The notes: generated by a model from the letters alone, not told the origin. A stretch of 64,000 nucleotides of DNA from Streptomyces sp. Tu 3180 (GCF_009852415.1 NZ_WOXS01000002.1:2378501-2442500); one strand, 5' to 3'; counted from the first letter of the stretch, positions 36,512 to 48,193 are shown. Program-made: numbers and translations.

Positions 36512-36564
36512 GCGCCGGTCCGGTGGTGGCCGCGTCCCCCGCGGGCCACCGGCCGGACCGGCGC
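36512..36564 (+). terminator. Imperfect long hairpin after tetR
   Basis: The outer arms GCGCCGGTCCGG and CCGGACCGGCGC pair exactly, and an inner GGTGGCC-type stem continues with bulges. It lies 66 nt beyond the tetR stop and probably ends the ATPase-YhgE-TetR operon. The following stretch to 36792 is GC-rich and featureless to my eye. Confidence 0.65.
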
Positions 36565-36792
36565 CTCCTTGCTCCCCCGTACGTCCCCCGTGAACCCCCG
36601 TTCCGGTCGTCCCCCCGGTGTTCCCCCGTGCCTCGCTCCCGCCGACGGCGCCGGCGGAAGGAGCGGATCGCGGGCCCGTACCGTTCCGGCGCCCCGTGTC
36701 GCCGGTTCCGGGAGCCGAGCCCCTCTCCGTGGTCTCCACTCTCCCGTCCGCGCGGGCCGGCCCCCATCCGCCCGCGTACTCAAGTCGGCGCC

Positions 36793-36808
36793 TAGGTACG
36801 GGTACTCA
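36793..36808. promoter_or_regulatory. MacR-box-like inverted repeat upstream of the FAD oxidoreductase gene
   Basis: TAGGTACGGGTACTCA matches the published-type MacR operator TGAGTACnnGTACTCA at 12 of 14 defined positions. Two more GTACTC half-sites lie in the same intergenic region (about 36776 and 36873). The macRS genes themselves are at 55.8-57.7 kb in this window. The assignment depends on my memory of the consensus. Confidence 0.5.
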
Positions 36809-36915
36809 GTGCTGCGCACCCCCGCCCACGCCCCGGTGCCGCCGGCTGGTCCCCCGGACGGGGGCGCGGGTACTCGGGGACGGACCGGCCGGCGCCGGCG
36901 GATAAAGTCCCTGGC

Positions 36916-38427
36916 ATGGCACGGATTGCGGTGATCGGCGCCGGGATGGGCGCGATGGCGGCCGCCGCCCGGCTGGCCGTCGCGGGCCACCGGGTGGCGG
37001 TGTACGAGCGGACGGAGACGTACGGCGGTGCGCTGCGCCGCCTCGAGCGGGACGGGTTCGCCTTCGACACCGGGCCCGGGCTGCTCCCGCTGCCCGCCGT
37101 CTACCGCGATCTGTTCGTGAAGACCGGCCGGGAGCCGCTGGAGGAGTGCGTCGAGCTGGTCCAGGTGGACCCGTCGTCGCACCACGTGTTCGCGGACGGC
37201 ACGCGCGTGTCGCTGCCCAACGCCTCCCGCGCGGGCGTCGTCTCCGCCCTGGGGGAGGCCCTCGGACCGGCCGCCGCCCGGCGCTGGGGGGACTTCCTGG
37301 TGCGGGCCCGGGAGGCCTGGGACCGGTCGCGCCGGCCGCTGCTGGAGGAGCCGCTGTGGCCCAACTGGCAGGTGCTGGCCGAGCGTGAGCCGTATCCGGC
37401 GGTCCCCCGCAGGAGGCTGCTGCGCACGCGTGCGGCGCGCACGCTCGCGGAGGTCGGCGCGTGGGAGCTGCGCGATCCCCGGCTGGTCGCCCTGCTGGAG
37501 AGCCACGCGCTGGCGTACGGCCTCGATCCGCGCGAGGCCCCGGCGAGCGCGGCGGTGCTGCCGTACATGGAGCACGCCTTCGGCATGTGGTACGTGCGCG
37601 GCGGCATGCGGGAGCTGGCGCGGGCGGTGTACGAGCGGTGCGTGGCCCGCCGGGTGGAGTTCCGCTTCGGCGCGGAGGTCTCCAGGGTGCTGGAGAAGGA
37701 CGGCCGGGTGGCCGGGGTCGGGTTCCGCGACGGAACGGCGGCCGAGGCGGACTTCGTGGTCGCGGGGGTCGATCCGGCGCGGCTGGAGTCGATGACCGGG
37801 CACCCGCTGTACGCCGCGGGCGATCTGCGCCCCGGCCCCGGGACCCCGGGACGGCCCGGGCGGTGCACGGTGCTGCTGGCGCTGCGCGGGCCGCGCGAAC
37901 CCGGCGCGCCGCACCGCACGGTGGTGCACGCCCCCGACCGCACGGCGGAGCTGGACTTCCTCTCCGGCCGCTCCGCCGACCCGGTGCCGCCCACGGTGAC
38001 GGTGCTGCGGCCGGACGACCCCGCCCTCCGCCCCGACGCGGAGCACGAGTCCGTGGTCGTGTCCGCCGTCCTGCCGTCCCGGGAGGAGCCGGACGGGGGC
38101 GGCACCGGCGAACGCTTCGCGCGGCTGCTCGTCGAGGCCGCCGAGGCCGCCGTGCCCGGCCTGCGCGAGCGCCTGCTGTGGCGCGAGGTGCGCACGCCCG
38201 GCGACTTCGGCGAGGAGACCGGCGCCCCGCGGGGAGGGATACCCGCGCCCGCTCTCGCCGCCGGCGGGGGACGCTTCCTCCACCCGGCCAACAGCACCGC
38301 CCTGCCGGGGCTGTACCGCGTCGGCGGCCGGTCCCACCCCGGCGGCGGGCTCCCGCACGCCGGGATGTCGGGGGCGCTGGTCGCCGGGCTGATCGTGGAG
38401 GGGCCGGAGTTCCGCGGATCCCGGTGA
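36916..38427 (+). CDS. FAD-dependent oxidoreductase, phytoene-desaturase/amine-oxidase-like
   Basis: The 503-residue product has the N-terminal dinucleotide-binding motif VIGAGMGAMAAAARLA (6-21) with YERTETYGG and the acidic end of the fold. A central region with DTGPGLLPLP follows, and the C-terminal FAD segment GLYRVGGRSHPGGGLPHAGM is characteristic of CrtI-type desaturases and related enzymes. No other carotenoid gene is nearby, so the substrate is unknown. ATG at 36916 has no clear ribosome site; a TAAAGT seven nt upstream suggests a leaderless transcript. The TGA stop sits inside a palindrome shared with the convergent gene. Confidence 0.85.
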   Translation: MARIAVIGAGMGAMAAAARLAVAGHRVAVYERTETYGGALRRLERDGFAFDTGPGLLPLPAVYRDLFVKTGREPLEECVELVQVDPSSHHVFADGTRVSLPNASRAGVVSALGEALGPAAARRWGDFLVRAREAWDRSRRPLLEEPLWPNWQVLAEREPYPAVPRRRLLRTRAARTLAEVGAWELRDPRLVALLESHALAYGLDPREAPASAAVLPYMEHAFGMWYVRGGMRELARAVYERCVARRVEFRFGAEVSRVLEKDGRVAGVGFRDGTAAEADFVVAGVDPARLESMTGHPLYAAGDLRPGPGTPGRPGRCTVLLALRGPREPGAPHRTVVHAPDRTAELDFLSGRSADPVPPTVTVLRPDDPALRPDAEHESVVVSAVLPSREEPDGGGTGERFARLLVEAAEAAVPGLRERLLWREVRTPGDFGEETGAPRGGIPAPALAAGGGRFLHPANSTALPGLYRVGGRSHPGGGLPHAGMSGALVAGLIVEGPEFRGSR

Positions 38428-38445
38428 CCCCCCGGGCGGGGGTCA
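38425..38445. terminator. Palindrome forming both stop codons of a convergent gene pair
   Basis: TGACCCCC (38425-38432) and GGGGGTCA (38438-38445) flank CGGGC. The first three bases are the TGA of the plus-strand FAD enzyme and the last three are the TGA of the minus-strand membrane protein. The hairpin could terminate both transcripts. Confidence 0.65.
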
Positions 38446-39378
38446 GAAGCGGTACTGCTCGTCGTACCCGTGGCCGTTCCCGGGCGTCTGTCCGCCGCCC
38501 TGGTACGGGTACGGCTGCTCCGGCGGGAGTTCGCCGCCGTACGGGTCGTCGGTGGTGCGCTGCTGCGGGACCCACAGCCCGCCGGGCGGGGTCTCGCCGC
38601 CGTAGGTGCCGGCGTACTGGTCCTGGCCGTAGGCCTGCTGGCCGTACTGCTGCGGGTCGGCGTAGCCGGCGTCGTAGGAGGCCCCGCCGTAGGTCTGGGT
38701 GCCGACGTACGGGTCGGAGTAGGCGGCGTACTGCTGCTGGCCGGTGGCGTCGTAGCCCTGCTGCTGGCCGTAGCCGGAGTAGTCGTAGGCGTAGCCCTGG
38801 TCGGCGCCCTGGGCGGCCGCCGCGTACTGGTCCTGGGACGGGCCGGAGTACCCGGTGTCGCCGTAGACGCCGTAGGAGCCGGTGTCGTCGGGCATGGGCT
38901 GCGGCTCGTAGACGGCGGTCCCGTCGGCCGCCGGCCGGTCGGGGCGCGCGGGGGTGAACACGTCGTCGTGGTCGTAGTCGTCGTCCGTGCCGTGGCCGGC
39001 CCGGTCACCGCGGTGGTCGGCGCCCTCGTCGCCGTGACCGCCGGACGCCTCCAGGCCGGAGACCTCCAGGGTCGGCTCCTGGCGCCCGCGGTCACCGCGG
39101 CGGCCCTTGGCGGCGGCCAGCATCGGGGCGTTGACCGCCCAGCCGGACGCGAAGCCGCGGCGGAAGGACAGCGTGACGTAGGTCTGGCCGACCGCGAAGG
39201 CGGCCGCGCCCAGCCCGATGACGACGACGGACGGGATCAGCACGCCGATCACGACGCCGAGGAACCCGGCGAAGGCGAGCAGCCGCCAGCGCAGGCGCGC
39301 CTTGTACTGCAGCAGCACCTCGCCGAGCAGCCACAGCGCGACGATGCCGAACGCGATGTAGAGGACCGTCCAGCCCAT
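38443..39378 (-). CDS. Membrane protein with long Tyr/Gln/Gly-rich cytoplasmic tail
   Basis: The 311-residue product has an N-terminal segment of three hydrophobic helices (about residues 5-20, 31-48, 50-68), a short basic part with LSFRRGFASGW, then an acidic linker. Residues from about 150 to the end are low-complexity: repeated YG, GYG, QQYG and YDYSGYGQQQ patterns resembling prion-like or phase-separating tails. I do not recognise a named family beyond Streptomyces hypothetical membrane proteins. The start ATG at 39378 is well placed 56 nt from the metF stop. The stop codon lies in the shared palindrome. Confidence 0.8.
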   Translation of the reverse strand: MGWTVLYIAFGIVALWLLGEVLLQYKARLRWRLLAFAGFLGVVIGVLIPSVVVIGLGAAAFAVGQTYVTLSFRRGFASGWAVNAPMLAAAKGRRGDRGRQEPTLEVSGLEASGGHGDEGADHRGDRAGHGTDDDYDHDDVFTPARPDRPAADGTAVYEPQPMPDDTGSYGVYGDTGYSGPSQDQYAAAAQGADQGYAYDYSGYGQQQGYDATGQQQYAAYSDPYVGTQTYGGASYDAGYADPQQYGQQAYGQDQYAGTYGGETPPGGLWVPQQRTTDDPYGGELPPEQPYPYQGGGQTPGNGHGYDEQYRF

Positions 39379-39434
39379 GTACGCCCCTCTCCCAGTGGCC
39401 GCTACGCAGTGTGTCGTACACCGGTGCGACCGGT

Positions 39435-40393
<959 letters not shown>

Positions 40394-40465
40394 CCGAAAG
40401 CGAGAGATTTGTCTGATTCGCCGACTTGTTGTCCATACTCTGGACAAACCTGAGACGCGCCGGGG

Positions 40466-41140
40466 TCATCCGGCGTCCGCGGCGGCCTGCCGCAGCCGCC
40501 CGGCGAACTCGGCCGCCGCCGCTCCCGGGTCGTCCGCCTCGGTGAGGGCCCGGACGACGACGACCCGGCGGGCACCGGCCTCCAGCACCTCGTCGAGGTT
40601 GCCGAGGTCGATGCCGCCGATGGCGAACCAGGGGCGCTCGGTGCGCAGGGCGGCGGCGTAGCGGACCAGGCCGAGGCCGGGGGCGTGGCGGCCGGGCTTG
40701 GTGGGGGTGGGCCAGCAGGGGCCGGTGCAGAAGTAGTCCACGCCGGGCTGGACGGCGGCCGCGGCGGCCTCGGGCTCGGCGTGCGTGGAGCGGCCGATCA
40801 GGACGTCGTCGCCGAGAAGGGCGCGGGCCGCGGGGACGGGCAGGTCGCCCTGGCCCAGGTGGAGGACGTCGGCGCCGGCGGCGTGGGCGACGTCCGCGCG
40901 GTCGTTGACCGCGAGCAGCCTGCCGTGCCGGGCGCAGGCCTCGGCGAGGACCGCCAGGTGCTCCAGTTCCTCGGCGGCCTCCATGCCCTTGTCCCGCAGC
41001 TGCACGATGTCGACCCCTCCGGCCAGGACGGCGTCCAGGAACTCCGGGAGGTCCCCCTGCCGCTTGCGGGCGTCGGTGCACAGGTACAGCCGGGCGTCGG
41101 CGAGCCGGGCGCGGGCGGTGGTGGCTGCGGTGTCGGACAT
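40466..41140 (-). CDS. thiE: Thiamine-phosphate synthase
   Basis: ThiE couples hydroxymethylpyrimidine pyrophosphate to thiazole phosphate to give thiamine phosphate. The 224-residue TIM-barrel product has [35 protein letters not shown] and the phosphate-binding [13 protein letters not shown] at 41140 lies about 8 nt after GGGGGGA; the frame remains open upstream but without similarity. It is on the strand opposite the thiOSG operon and has its own upstream region. No TPP riboswitch is visible there, so its control seems separate from thiO. Confidence 0.95.
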   Translation of the reverse strand: MSDTAATTARARLADARLYLCTDARKRQGDLPEFLDAVLAGGVDIVQLRDKGMEAAEELEHLAVLAEACARHGRLLAVNDRADVAHAAGADVLHLGQGDLPVPAARALLGDDVLIGRSTHAEPEAAAAAVQPGVDYFCTGPCWPTPTKPGRHAPGLGLVRYAAALRTERPWFAIGGIDLGNLDEVLEAGARRVVVVRALTEADDPGAAAAEFAGRLRQAAADAG

Positions 41141-41420
41141 GCGGGTGTCCCCCCGGTGTCGGTGGCGTCGTGGCGTCCGGGCCCGACGGCCCGGGTGGTC
41201 GTCGGCGGACCGCCCCGGCCGGCCCGGACCGCGGCGCACGCGCCGCCGGGGCCTGTCCGGCGGATCGGGTCGGAGGATATCAACGGCGCCTCGCCGGCCC
41301 GGGCGGGCGGGGCGCCGGGACGTCCCGTGCCCGGCGGCCGGAGCGCCGCGTGTCCGGCGGCCGCGGGCCGGCCCGCCCCTGAGGCCGCGGGGCACCGGCC
41401 GGATCTGTGTGTGGGGACAC
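41141..41420. other. Intergenic stretch upstream of thiE with no gene
   Basis: This region between thiE and the Rv2175c-type gene is over 80% G+C with many short inverted repeats and no coding signal on either strand. A slightly AT-richer GATATCAA at 41276-41283 may be part of the thiE promoter. I see no THI-box sequence (CTGAGA or CTGAT). Confidence 0.4.
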
Positions 41421-41445
41421 GCCCGCCCCGGGTCCCGGGGCGGGC
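41421..41445 (-). terminator. Inverted repeat after the Rv2175c-type gene
   Basis: GCCCGCCCCGGG and CCCGGGGCGGGC are exact complements separated by one T, giving about a 10-bp stem once a loop opens. It lies 83 nt past the stop of the minus-strand regulator gene. Confidence 0.6.
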
Positions 41446-41528
41446 GGTCGGTGTGGTTCGAGCCCGGCGTCGCGGTCCGCGGGCGCCGGGCGGTGGTCGC
41501 CGTCGGGCTCCGGACGGTCAGGCGGGGA

Positions 41529-41894
41529 TCAGACCGCGAGCGCCTGGGCGCGGCGCTTCACCTCCGTGCCGCGGTTCTCGTTCAGCGCCTGCGCGGGCGT
41601 GCCCGGCAGCGTGGGGTCGGGAGTGAACAGCCACTCCAGCATCTCTTCGACCGTGAAGCCGTCGTCCCGCAGGAGCGTCAGGGTGCCCGTCAGGCCCTTG
41701 ACGACCTTGTCCCCGTCGATGAAGGCGGCGGGGACGTGCAGCGCGCGGTTCTCACCTCGGCGCACGGCGATGAGCTGGCCCTCCTTGACCAGCTGCCGGA
41801 CGCGCGTCACCTCGACACCGAGCTTCTCGGCGATGTCGGGGAGAGTGAGCCAGCCGGGGACGAGAGCATCGATCTTTGCGTCAATCTCGGTCAC
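41529..41894 (-). CDS. Rv2175c-type winged-helix DNA-binding protein
   Basis: The 121-residue product has an N-terminal helix-turn-helix ([20 protein letters not shown], about residues 18-37), a wing ([12 protein letters not shown]) and a helical C-terminal part ([16 protein letters not shown]). This matches the actinobacterial family of Mycobacterium Rv2175c, a DNA-binding substrate of the Ser/Thr kinase PknL. A PASTA kinase gene lies 4 kb away in this window, which fits but does not prove a link. The start is GTG at 41894. It is monocistronic, followed by an inverted repeat. Confidence 0.88.
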   Translation of the reverse strand: MTEIDAKIDALVPGWLTLPDIAEKLGVEVTRVRQLVKEGQLIAVRRGENRALHVPAAFIDGDKVVKGLTGTLTLLRDDGFTVEEMLEWLFTPDPTLPGTPAQALNENRGTEVKRRAQALAV

Positions 41895-41968
41895 GGGACA
41901 AGCCTGCCATCTGCCACTGACAGGAGGAAGTCAGCCCCGCCCACCTGGGCGGACGCGTCCGCCGGCCG

Positions 41969-43210
41969 TCACGCGGCCGCCGCCTTCAGCGGCCGCGCCG
42001 GGTCCGCCAGCAGCTCCGGGTCCATCGCCGCGCCCGCCTCGATCAGCCGGCGCCCCTGGGCCATGTCCCGGGGCCGTCCCACCGCCAGCAGCGCGACCAG
42101 GCGCGACCGCCTCAGCCAGCACACGGTCCACGCCGGACCGGCGGGGTCCCCGCGCCACACGGTGCGGTCGGCGTCCACGTGGTGTCCCGCGTACTGGACG
42201 AAGCGCCCGAACTGCTCGGACCAGAAGTACGGCACCGGGTCGTACACCGCCGGCGCCCGGCCGGTGGCCGCGCCGAGGATGTTCACGGCGACCGTGCGCG
42301 GTCCCTGGAGGGCGTTGTCCCAGTGGTGGACCAGCAGGCGTTCGCCGTACCGCCCCGAGGGGAAGGACGCGCAGTCGCCGACCGCGTGGACGTCCGGCAG
42401 GGAGGTCGCCAGGTGGCGGTCGGCGACGACCTCGCCGTGCTCCCCGAGCGTGATCCCGGAGCCGGCCAGCCAGGCCGTGGCGGGCCGGGCCCCGATGCCG
42501 ACGACCACGGCCCCCGCGGGCAGCCGCGTGCCGTCGTCGAGGACCACGGCACCGGGCTCGACGCGCTCCACGCGCGTGTGCGTGCGCAGGCCGACGCCGG
42601 CGTCGGCGTACCAGGCGGTCATCGGGGCGGCCACCTCGGCGGGCAGCGTCTCGGCGAGCGGCCGCGCGGCGGCCTCCACGACGGTGACCGCGCAGCCCGC
42701 CTCGCGCGCGGCCGTGGCGAACTCCGCGCCGATCCAGCCGGCGCCGACCACCACGACGTCGTGCTGGCGCGCGAGGACCGGCCGCAGCCGCTCGGCGTCG
42801 TCCAGGGTGCGCAGCAGGTGCACCCCGGCGACGCCCTCCGCCCCCGGCAGCCGGAGCGGTTCCGCGCCGGTGGCGATCACCAGGACGTCGTAGGGGACGG
42901 GTCCGGCCTCCGTGTCCAGTTCGTGGTCCCCGGCGCGCAGGCCGAGCACCTCGCAGCCGAGCCGCAGCTCGATGCCGAGCGACTCGAAGTCGACGTCGAA
43001 GGCGGAGTTCTCGGCCGTGCCGAGCAGCACCGCCTTGGACAAGGGGGGCCGGTCGTAGGGCTGGTGGGGCTCCGCGCCGATCAGGGTCACGGTGCCGGTG
43101 AAGCCCTGCTCCCGCAGGGCGACCGCGGTCTGCACGCCGGCCATGCCCGCGCCCGCCACCACCACCCGCCGCGGCTCGGACGGTCCCGGTTCCTGCCTCT
43201 GCTCGCTCAC
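41969..43210 (-). CDS. NAD(P)/FAD-dependent ferredoxin-reductase-type oxidoreductase
   Basis: The 413-residue product has two dinucleotide-binding folds: FAD at VAGAGMAGVQTAVAL (18-32) and NAD at VVVGAGWIGAEFATAA (about 150-165). The flavin segment DVHAVGDCASF and a C-terminal reductase dimerisation domain (DPVPYFWSEQFGRFVQYAG) follow. This is the BphA4/putidaredoxin-reductase architecture, which passes electrons from NAD(P)H to a ferredoxin. No P450 or oxygenase is adjacent, so the electron acceptor is unknown. GTG at 43210 follows AGGTGA. The small beta-rich gene upstream is 42 nt away on the same strand. Confidence 0.9.
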   Translation of the reverse strand: MSEQRQEPGPSEPRRVVVAGAGMAGVQTAVALREQGFTGTVTLIGAEPHQPYDRPPLSKAVLLGTAENSAFDVDFESLGIELRLGCEVLGLRAGDHELDTEAGPVPYDVLVIATGAEPLRLPGAEGVAGVHLLRTLDDAERLRPVLARQHDVVVVGAGWIGAEFATAAREAGCAVTVVEAAARPLAETLPAEVAAPMTAWYADAGVGLRTHTRVERVEPGAVVLDDGTRLPAGAVVVGIGARPATAWLAGSGITLGEHGEVVADRHLATSLPDVHAVGDCASFPSGRYGERLLVHHWDNALQGPRTVAVNILGAATGRAPAVYDPVPYFWSEQFGRFVQYAGHHVDADRTVWRGDPAGPAWTVCWLRRSRLVALLAVGRPRDMAQGRRLIEAGAAMDPELLADPARPLKAAAA

Positions 43211-43252
43211 CCGATCACCTTAGACACCGGAGGGCACCCGACAAGGCGTCAG

Positions 43253-43606
43253 TCAGCCCCCGTCCGCCGCGAGCTGCTCCACGACGCTCGTCCCGCTGCC
43301 CGGCTGCGACTCCCACCGCCAGGTCTCCTCCAGCCGTATCCGCCCGTCCGGCAGCTCCACGACCGCCGACACGCAGTGCCCCGACGCCGTCGTGCCGTCC
43401 CGCCCGAGCTGCACGTACCGGAAGTCCAGCCGGTCTCCCTCCCGGGTGCCCACCAGATGCCCGCGCACGACGTCGCCGCCCGCGTACTCGGCCCAGACCT
43501 CGCCGTCCCGCTCGTGGTAGGCGAACCGGGTGCGGGTGCCGACCTGTCCCGGGGCCTGGTCGGCCACCGGGGCGAGGACGAGACCGTCGAGCGAACCTGC
43601 CACCAT
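43253..43606 (-). CDS. Conserved hypothetical protein, predicted beta-barrel
   Basis: I do not recognise a functional family. The 117-residue product is predicted mostly beta from alternating patterns such as TRTRFAYHERDGEVWAEYAG, DRLDFRYVQLGRDG and GRIRLEETWRWES, which resemble small lipocalin-like or START-like sheets. It ends in a short flexible tail. ATG at 43606 has AGGGAG about 5 nt upstream. It lies 42 nt ahead of the reductase gene on the same strand, so the two are likely co-transcribed, and it diverges from the TPP riboswitch and thiO. Confidence 0.7.
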   Translation of the reverse strand: MVAGSLDGLVLAPVADQAPGQVGTRTRFAYHERDGEVWAEYAGGDVVRGHLVGTREGDRLDFRYVQLGRDGTTASGHCVSAVVELPDGRIRLEETWRWESQPGSGTSVVEQLAADGG

Positions 43607-43656
43607 GAGGCTCCCTTACGAGTGCGGTGCTCCGCGGGCTAGGGTGGCCAACGTAA

Positions 43657-43754
43657 AGCACTCGCGGGAGCCCGGACGCACCGGGCTGAGAGGGAGGCTG
43701 GCGGCCTCCGACCGTACGAACCTGATCCGGGTCATGCCGGCGAAGGGAGGGGCT
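43657..43754 (+). promoter_or_regulatory. TPP (THI-box) riboswitch upstream of thiOSG
   Basis: The thi-box core elements are present in order: GGGAGCCC (43666-43673), ACCGGGCTGAGAGGGAGGC (43680-43698), ACGAACCTGATCCGGGTCAT (43716-43735) and GCCGGCGAAGGGA (43736-43748). AGCACTC at 43657-43663 can pair with GGGGCT at 43749-43754 as helix P1, with one bulge. The thiO ribosome-binding site GGGAGGGG (43745-43752) lies in this closing region, so thiamine pyrophosphate binding should block translation. No intrinsic terminator is visible between aptamer and thiO. Confidence 0.95.
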
Positions 43755-43762
43755 GGACGCCC

Positions 43763-45932
<2,170 letters not shown>

Positions 45933-46131
45933 CCGGCGGTGCGGCCGGCCGTCGCCGTCGGTGCGGTCGCCGTTGCCCCCTCACCGCCCCCGCGCCGCCC
46001 GTTCCCGGCCGGCGGGCGCGCGGGGCGTGGGGGCGCGGGCGCGTGCGTTGCGTCACAGCTCGGCTGCAGTCCCGCTCCGAACGGGGCCGGAGCGGTCGGG
46101 GCCGCCGGTGCCGGCTCGTAAACTCGCCTGC

Positions 46132-48117
46132 GTGGACACGACCCTTCAGGACCCTCTGGTCGGGCAGGTGCTCGACGGCCGCTATCGCGTCGAGGCGCGG
46201 ATCGCGGTCGGCGGGATGGCCACGGTCTACCGGGCCGTGGACACCCGCCTCGACCGCATCCTCGCGCTCAAGGTGATGCACCCCTCCCTCGCGGCCGACG
46301 GCTCGTTCGTCGAGCGGTTCATCCGCGAGGCGAAGTCGGTGGCCCGGCTGGCCCACCCGAACGTGGTGCAGGTCTTCGACCAGGGCACCGACGGGGCGTA
46401 CGTCTACCTGGCGATGGAGTACATCGCCGGCTGCACCCTGCGGGACGTGCTGCGCGAGCGCGGCGCGCTGCAGCCGCGGGCCGCGCTGGACATCCTGGAG
46501 CCGGTGCTGGCCGCGCTCGGCGCCGCGCACCGGGCCGGTTTCGTGCACCGGGACATGAAGCCCGAGAACGTGCTGATCGGGGACGACGGCCGGGTCAAGG
46601 TCGCCGACTTCGGGCTGGTCCGGGCCGTGGACACGGTGACGAACACCACCGGGACCGTGCTGGGCACGGTCTCCTACCTCGCGCCGGAGCAGATCGAGAG
46701 CGGCACCGCCGATCCCCGGGTGGACGTCTACGCCTGCGGCATCCTGCTGTACGAGATGCTGACCGGCGGGAAGCCGCACGACGGCGACTCCCCCGCGACC
46801 GTGCTCTACAAGCACCTGCACGAGGACGTGCCGCCGCCGTCGGCCGCCGTGCCCGGCATGGCGTACGAGCTGGACGAGCTGGTCGCGTCGGCGACCGCGC
46901 GCACCCCGGACCTCCGCCCGCACGACGCGGTGGCGCTGCTCGCGCGGGTCCGCGGGACGCGCGGCGGGCTCGGCGAGGAGCAGCTGGACGCGGTGCCGCC
47001 GCAGGCGCTGACGGCCGAGCACGACAACGCCGAGGACCGTACGAGCGTCATCCCGCGCGCGCTGACCTCCCCCGCGCCCGGCTTCGCCCGCGCGGGGGGA
47101 CCCCCGTCCCGCCCGCTGCCGGCCGGCGAGGACGAGGGGGGCGTCCCGGCCGGAACCGACGGCGCGGACGCCTTCCACCGCACCAGCCGGCTCGCGTCCC
47201 CGCCGCCGCTGCCGCCCCGGCGCCGCCCGGCGCTGCGGGGCGGACCGACGGCGATCGTCGTGGCCGTGCTGCTGGTCCTCGGCGTGGGCACGGGCGTGTG
47301 GTACATCAACTCCGGCCAGTTCACCAAGGTGCCGCCGCTGCTGTCGAAGACCGAGCAGGAGGCCCGGGACCGGCTGGCGGACGCCGGGCTGGAGGTCGGC
47401 GGGGTCGAGGAGGCGTACAGCGACACCGTGAAGCGGGGCACGGTGATCAGCACGGACCCGGAGGCCGGCGCCCGCATCCGCGGCAACGACTCGGTGTCGC
47501 TCACCGTCTCCAAGGGCCCGCAGACCGTGCGGGTGCCCGATGTGGACGGCTACCGGCTGGACAAGGCGCGTTCCGTGCTGGAGGACGAGGGCCTGGAGCC
47601 GGGCATGGTCACCCGGGCGTTCAGCGAGGACGTGCCCGAGGGCTTCGTGGTCTCCACCGAGCCGGGGAAGGGCACGAAGGTCCGCGCGGGCTCGGCGGTG
47701 GCGTTCACCGTGAGCAAGGGCCGCCCGGTGGACGTTCCGGACGTGACCGGCGACGACCTCCAGGACGCCCGCGCCGAGCTGGAGGAGGCCGGCCTGGAGG
47801 TGGAGGTCGCCGCCGGGCGGGTCACCTCCGAGCACGACGCCGGCCGGGTGGCCCGGCAGACCCCGCAGGCGGGCCGTCAGGCCGCCGGGGGCGACACCGT
47901 GACGCTGACGCTGTCCAAGGGGCCGGAGATGGTCGAGGTGCCGGACGTGGTGGGCGACAGCGTGGACGAGGCCAGGGAGAAGCTGGAGGGGGCCGGGTTC
48001 CGGGTGGAGGAGGACCGCGGTCTGCTCGGCCTGTTCGGCGACACGGTCGAGGACCAGTCGGTGGACGGCGGGGACACCGCGCCCAAGGGCTCGACGATCA
48101 CCATCGGGATCGGCTGA
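46132..48117 (+). CDS. PknB-type Ser/Thr protein kinase with four PASTA domains
   Basis: This eukaryote-like receptor kinase probably senses peptidoglycan fragments or lipid II. Of 661 residues, 1-280 form the kinase: K47 in LALKVMH, HRD with D141, K143 in DMKPENVL, and DFG starting at D159. A Pro-rich juxtamembrane linker contains a palindromic DNA insertion (47069-47098). One membrane segment lies at about 371-393, then four PASTA repeats, three starting VPDV. GTG at 46132 has no Shine-Dalgarno; TAAACT seven nt upstream suggests a leaderless transcript. By position it corresponds to S. coelicolor PkaF, as I recall. FtsZ, FtsW and Rv2175c-type substrates are possible but not shown. Confidence 0.95.
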   Translation: MDTTLQDPLVGQVLDGRYRVEARIAVGGMATVYRAVDTRLDRILALKVMHPSLAADGSFVERFIREAKSVARLAHPNVVQVFDQGTDGAYVYLAMEYIAGCTLRDVLRERGALQPRAALDILEPVLAALGAAHRAGFVHRDMKPENVLIGDDGRVKVADFGLVRAVDTVTNTTGTVLGTVSYLAPEQIESGTADPRVDVYACGILLYEMLTGGKPHDGDSPATVLYKHLHEDVPPPSAAVPGMAYELDELVASATARTPDLRPHDAVALLARVRGTRGGLGEEQLDAVPPQALTAEHDNAEDRTSVIPRALTSPAPGFARAGGPPSRPLPAGEDEGGVPAGTDGADAFHRTSRLASPPPLPPRRRPALRGGPTAIVVAVLLVLGVGTGVWYINSGQFTKVPPLLSKTEQEARDRLADAGLEVGGVEEAYSDTVKRGTVISTDPEAGARIRGNDSVSLTVSKGPQTVRVPDVDGYRLDKARSVLEDEGLEPGMVTRAFSEDVPEGFVVSTEPGKGTKVRAGSAVAFTVSKGRPVDVPDVTGDDLQDARAELEEAGLEVEVAAGRVTSEHDAGRVARQTPQAGRQAAGGDTVTLTLSKGPEMVEVPDVVGDSVDEAREKLEGAGFRVEEDRGLLGLFGDTVEDQSVDGGDTAPKGSTITIGIG

Positions 48118-48193
48118 CGGTACGACGGACCGGCGGAACGGGGCGGGACGGGACGGGGTCCCGGCCGGGGACCCGGGCGATCATGACACCCTT

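Noticed and set aside
36916..38427. Carotenoid biosynthesis cluster
   Set aside because: The enzyme resembles phytoene desaturases, but no crtB, crtE or cyclase gene is nearby.
41141..41420. Possible TPP riboswitch before thiE
   Set aside because: No CTGAGA or CTGAT thi-box element on the minus strand; only GC-rich spacer.
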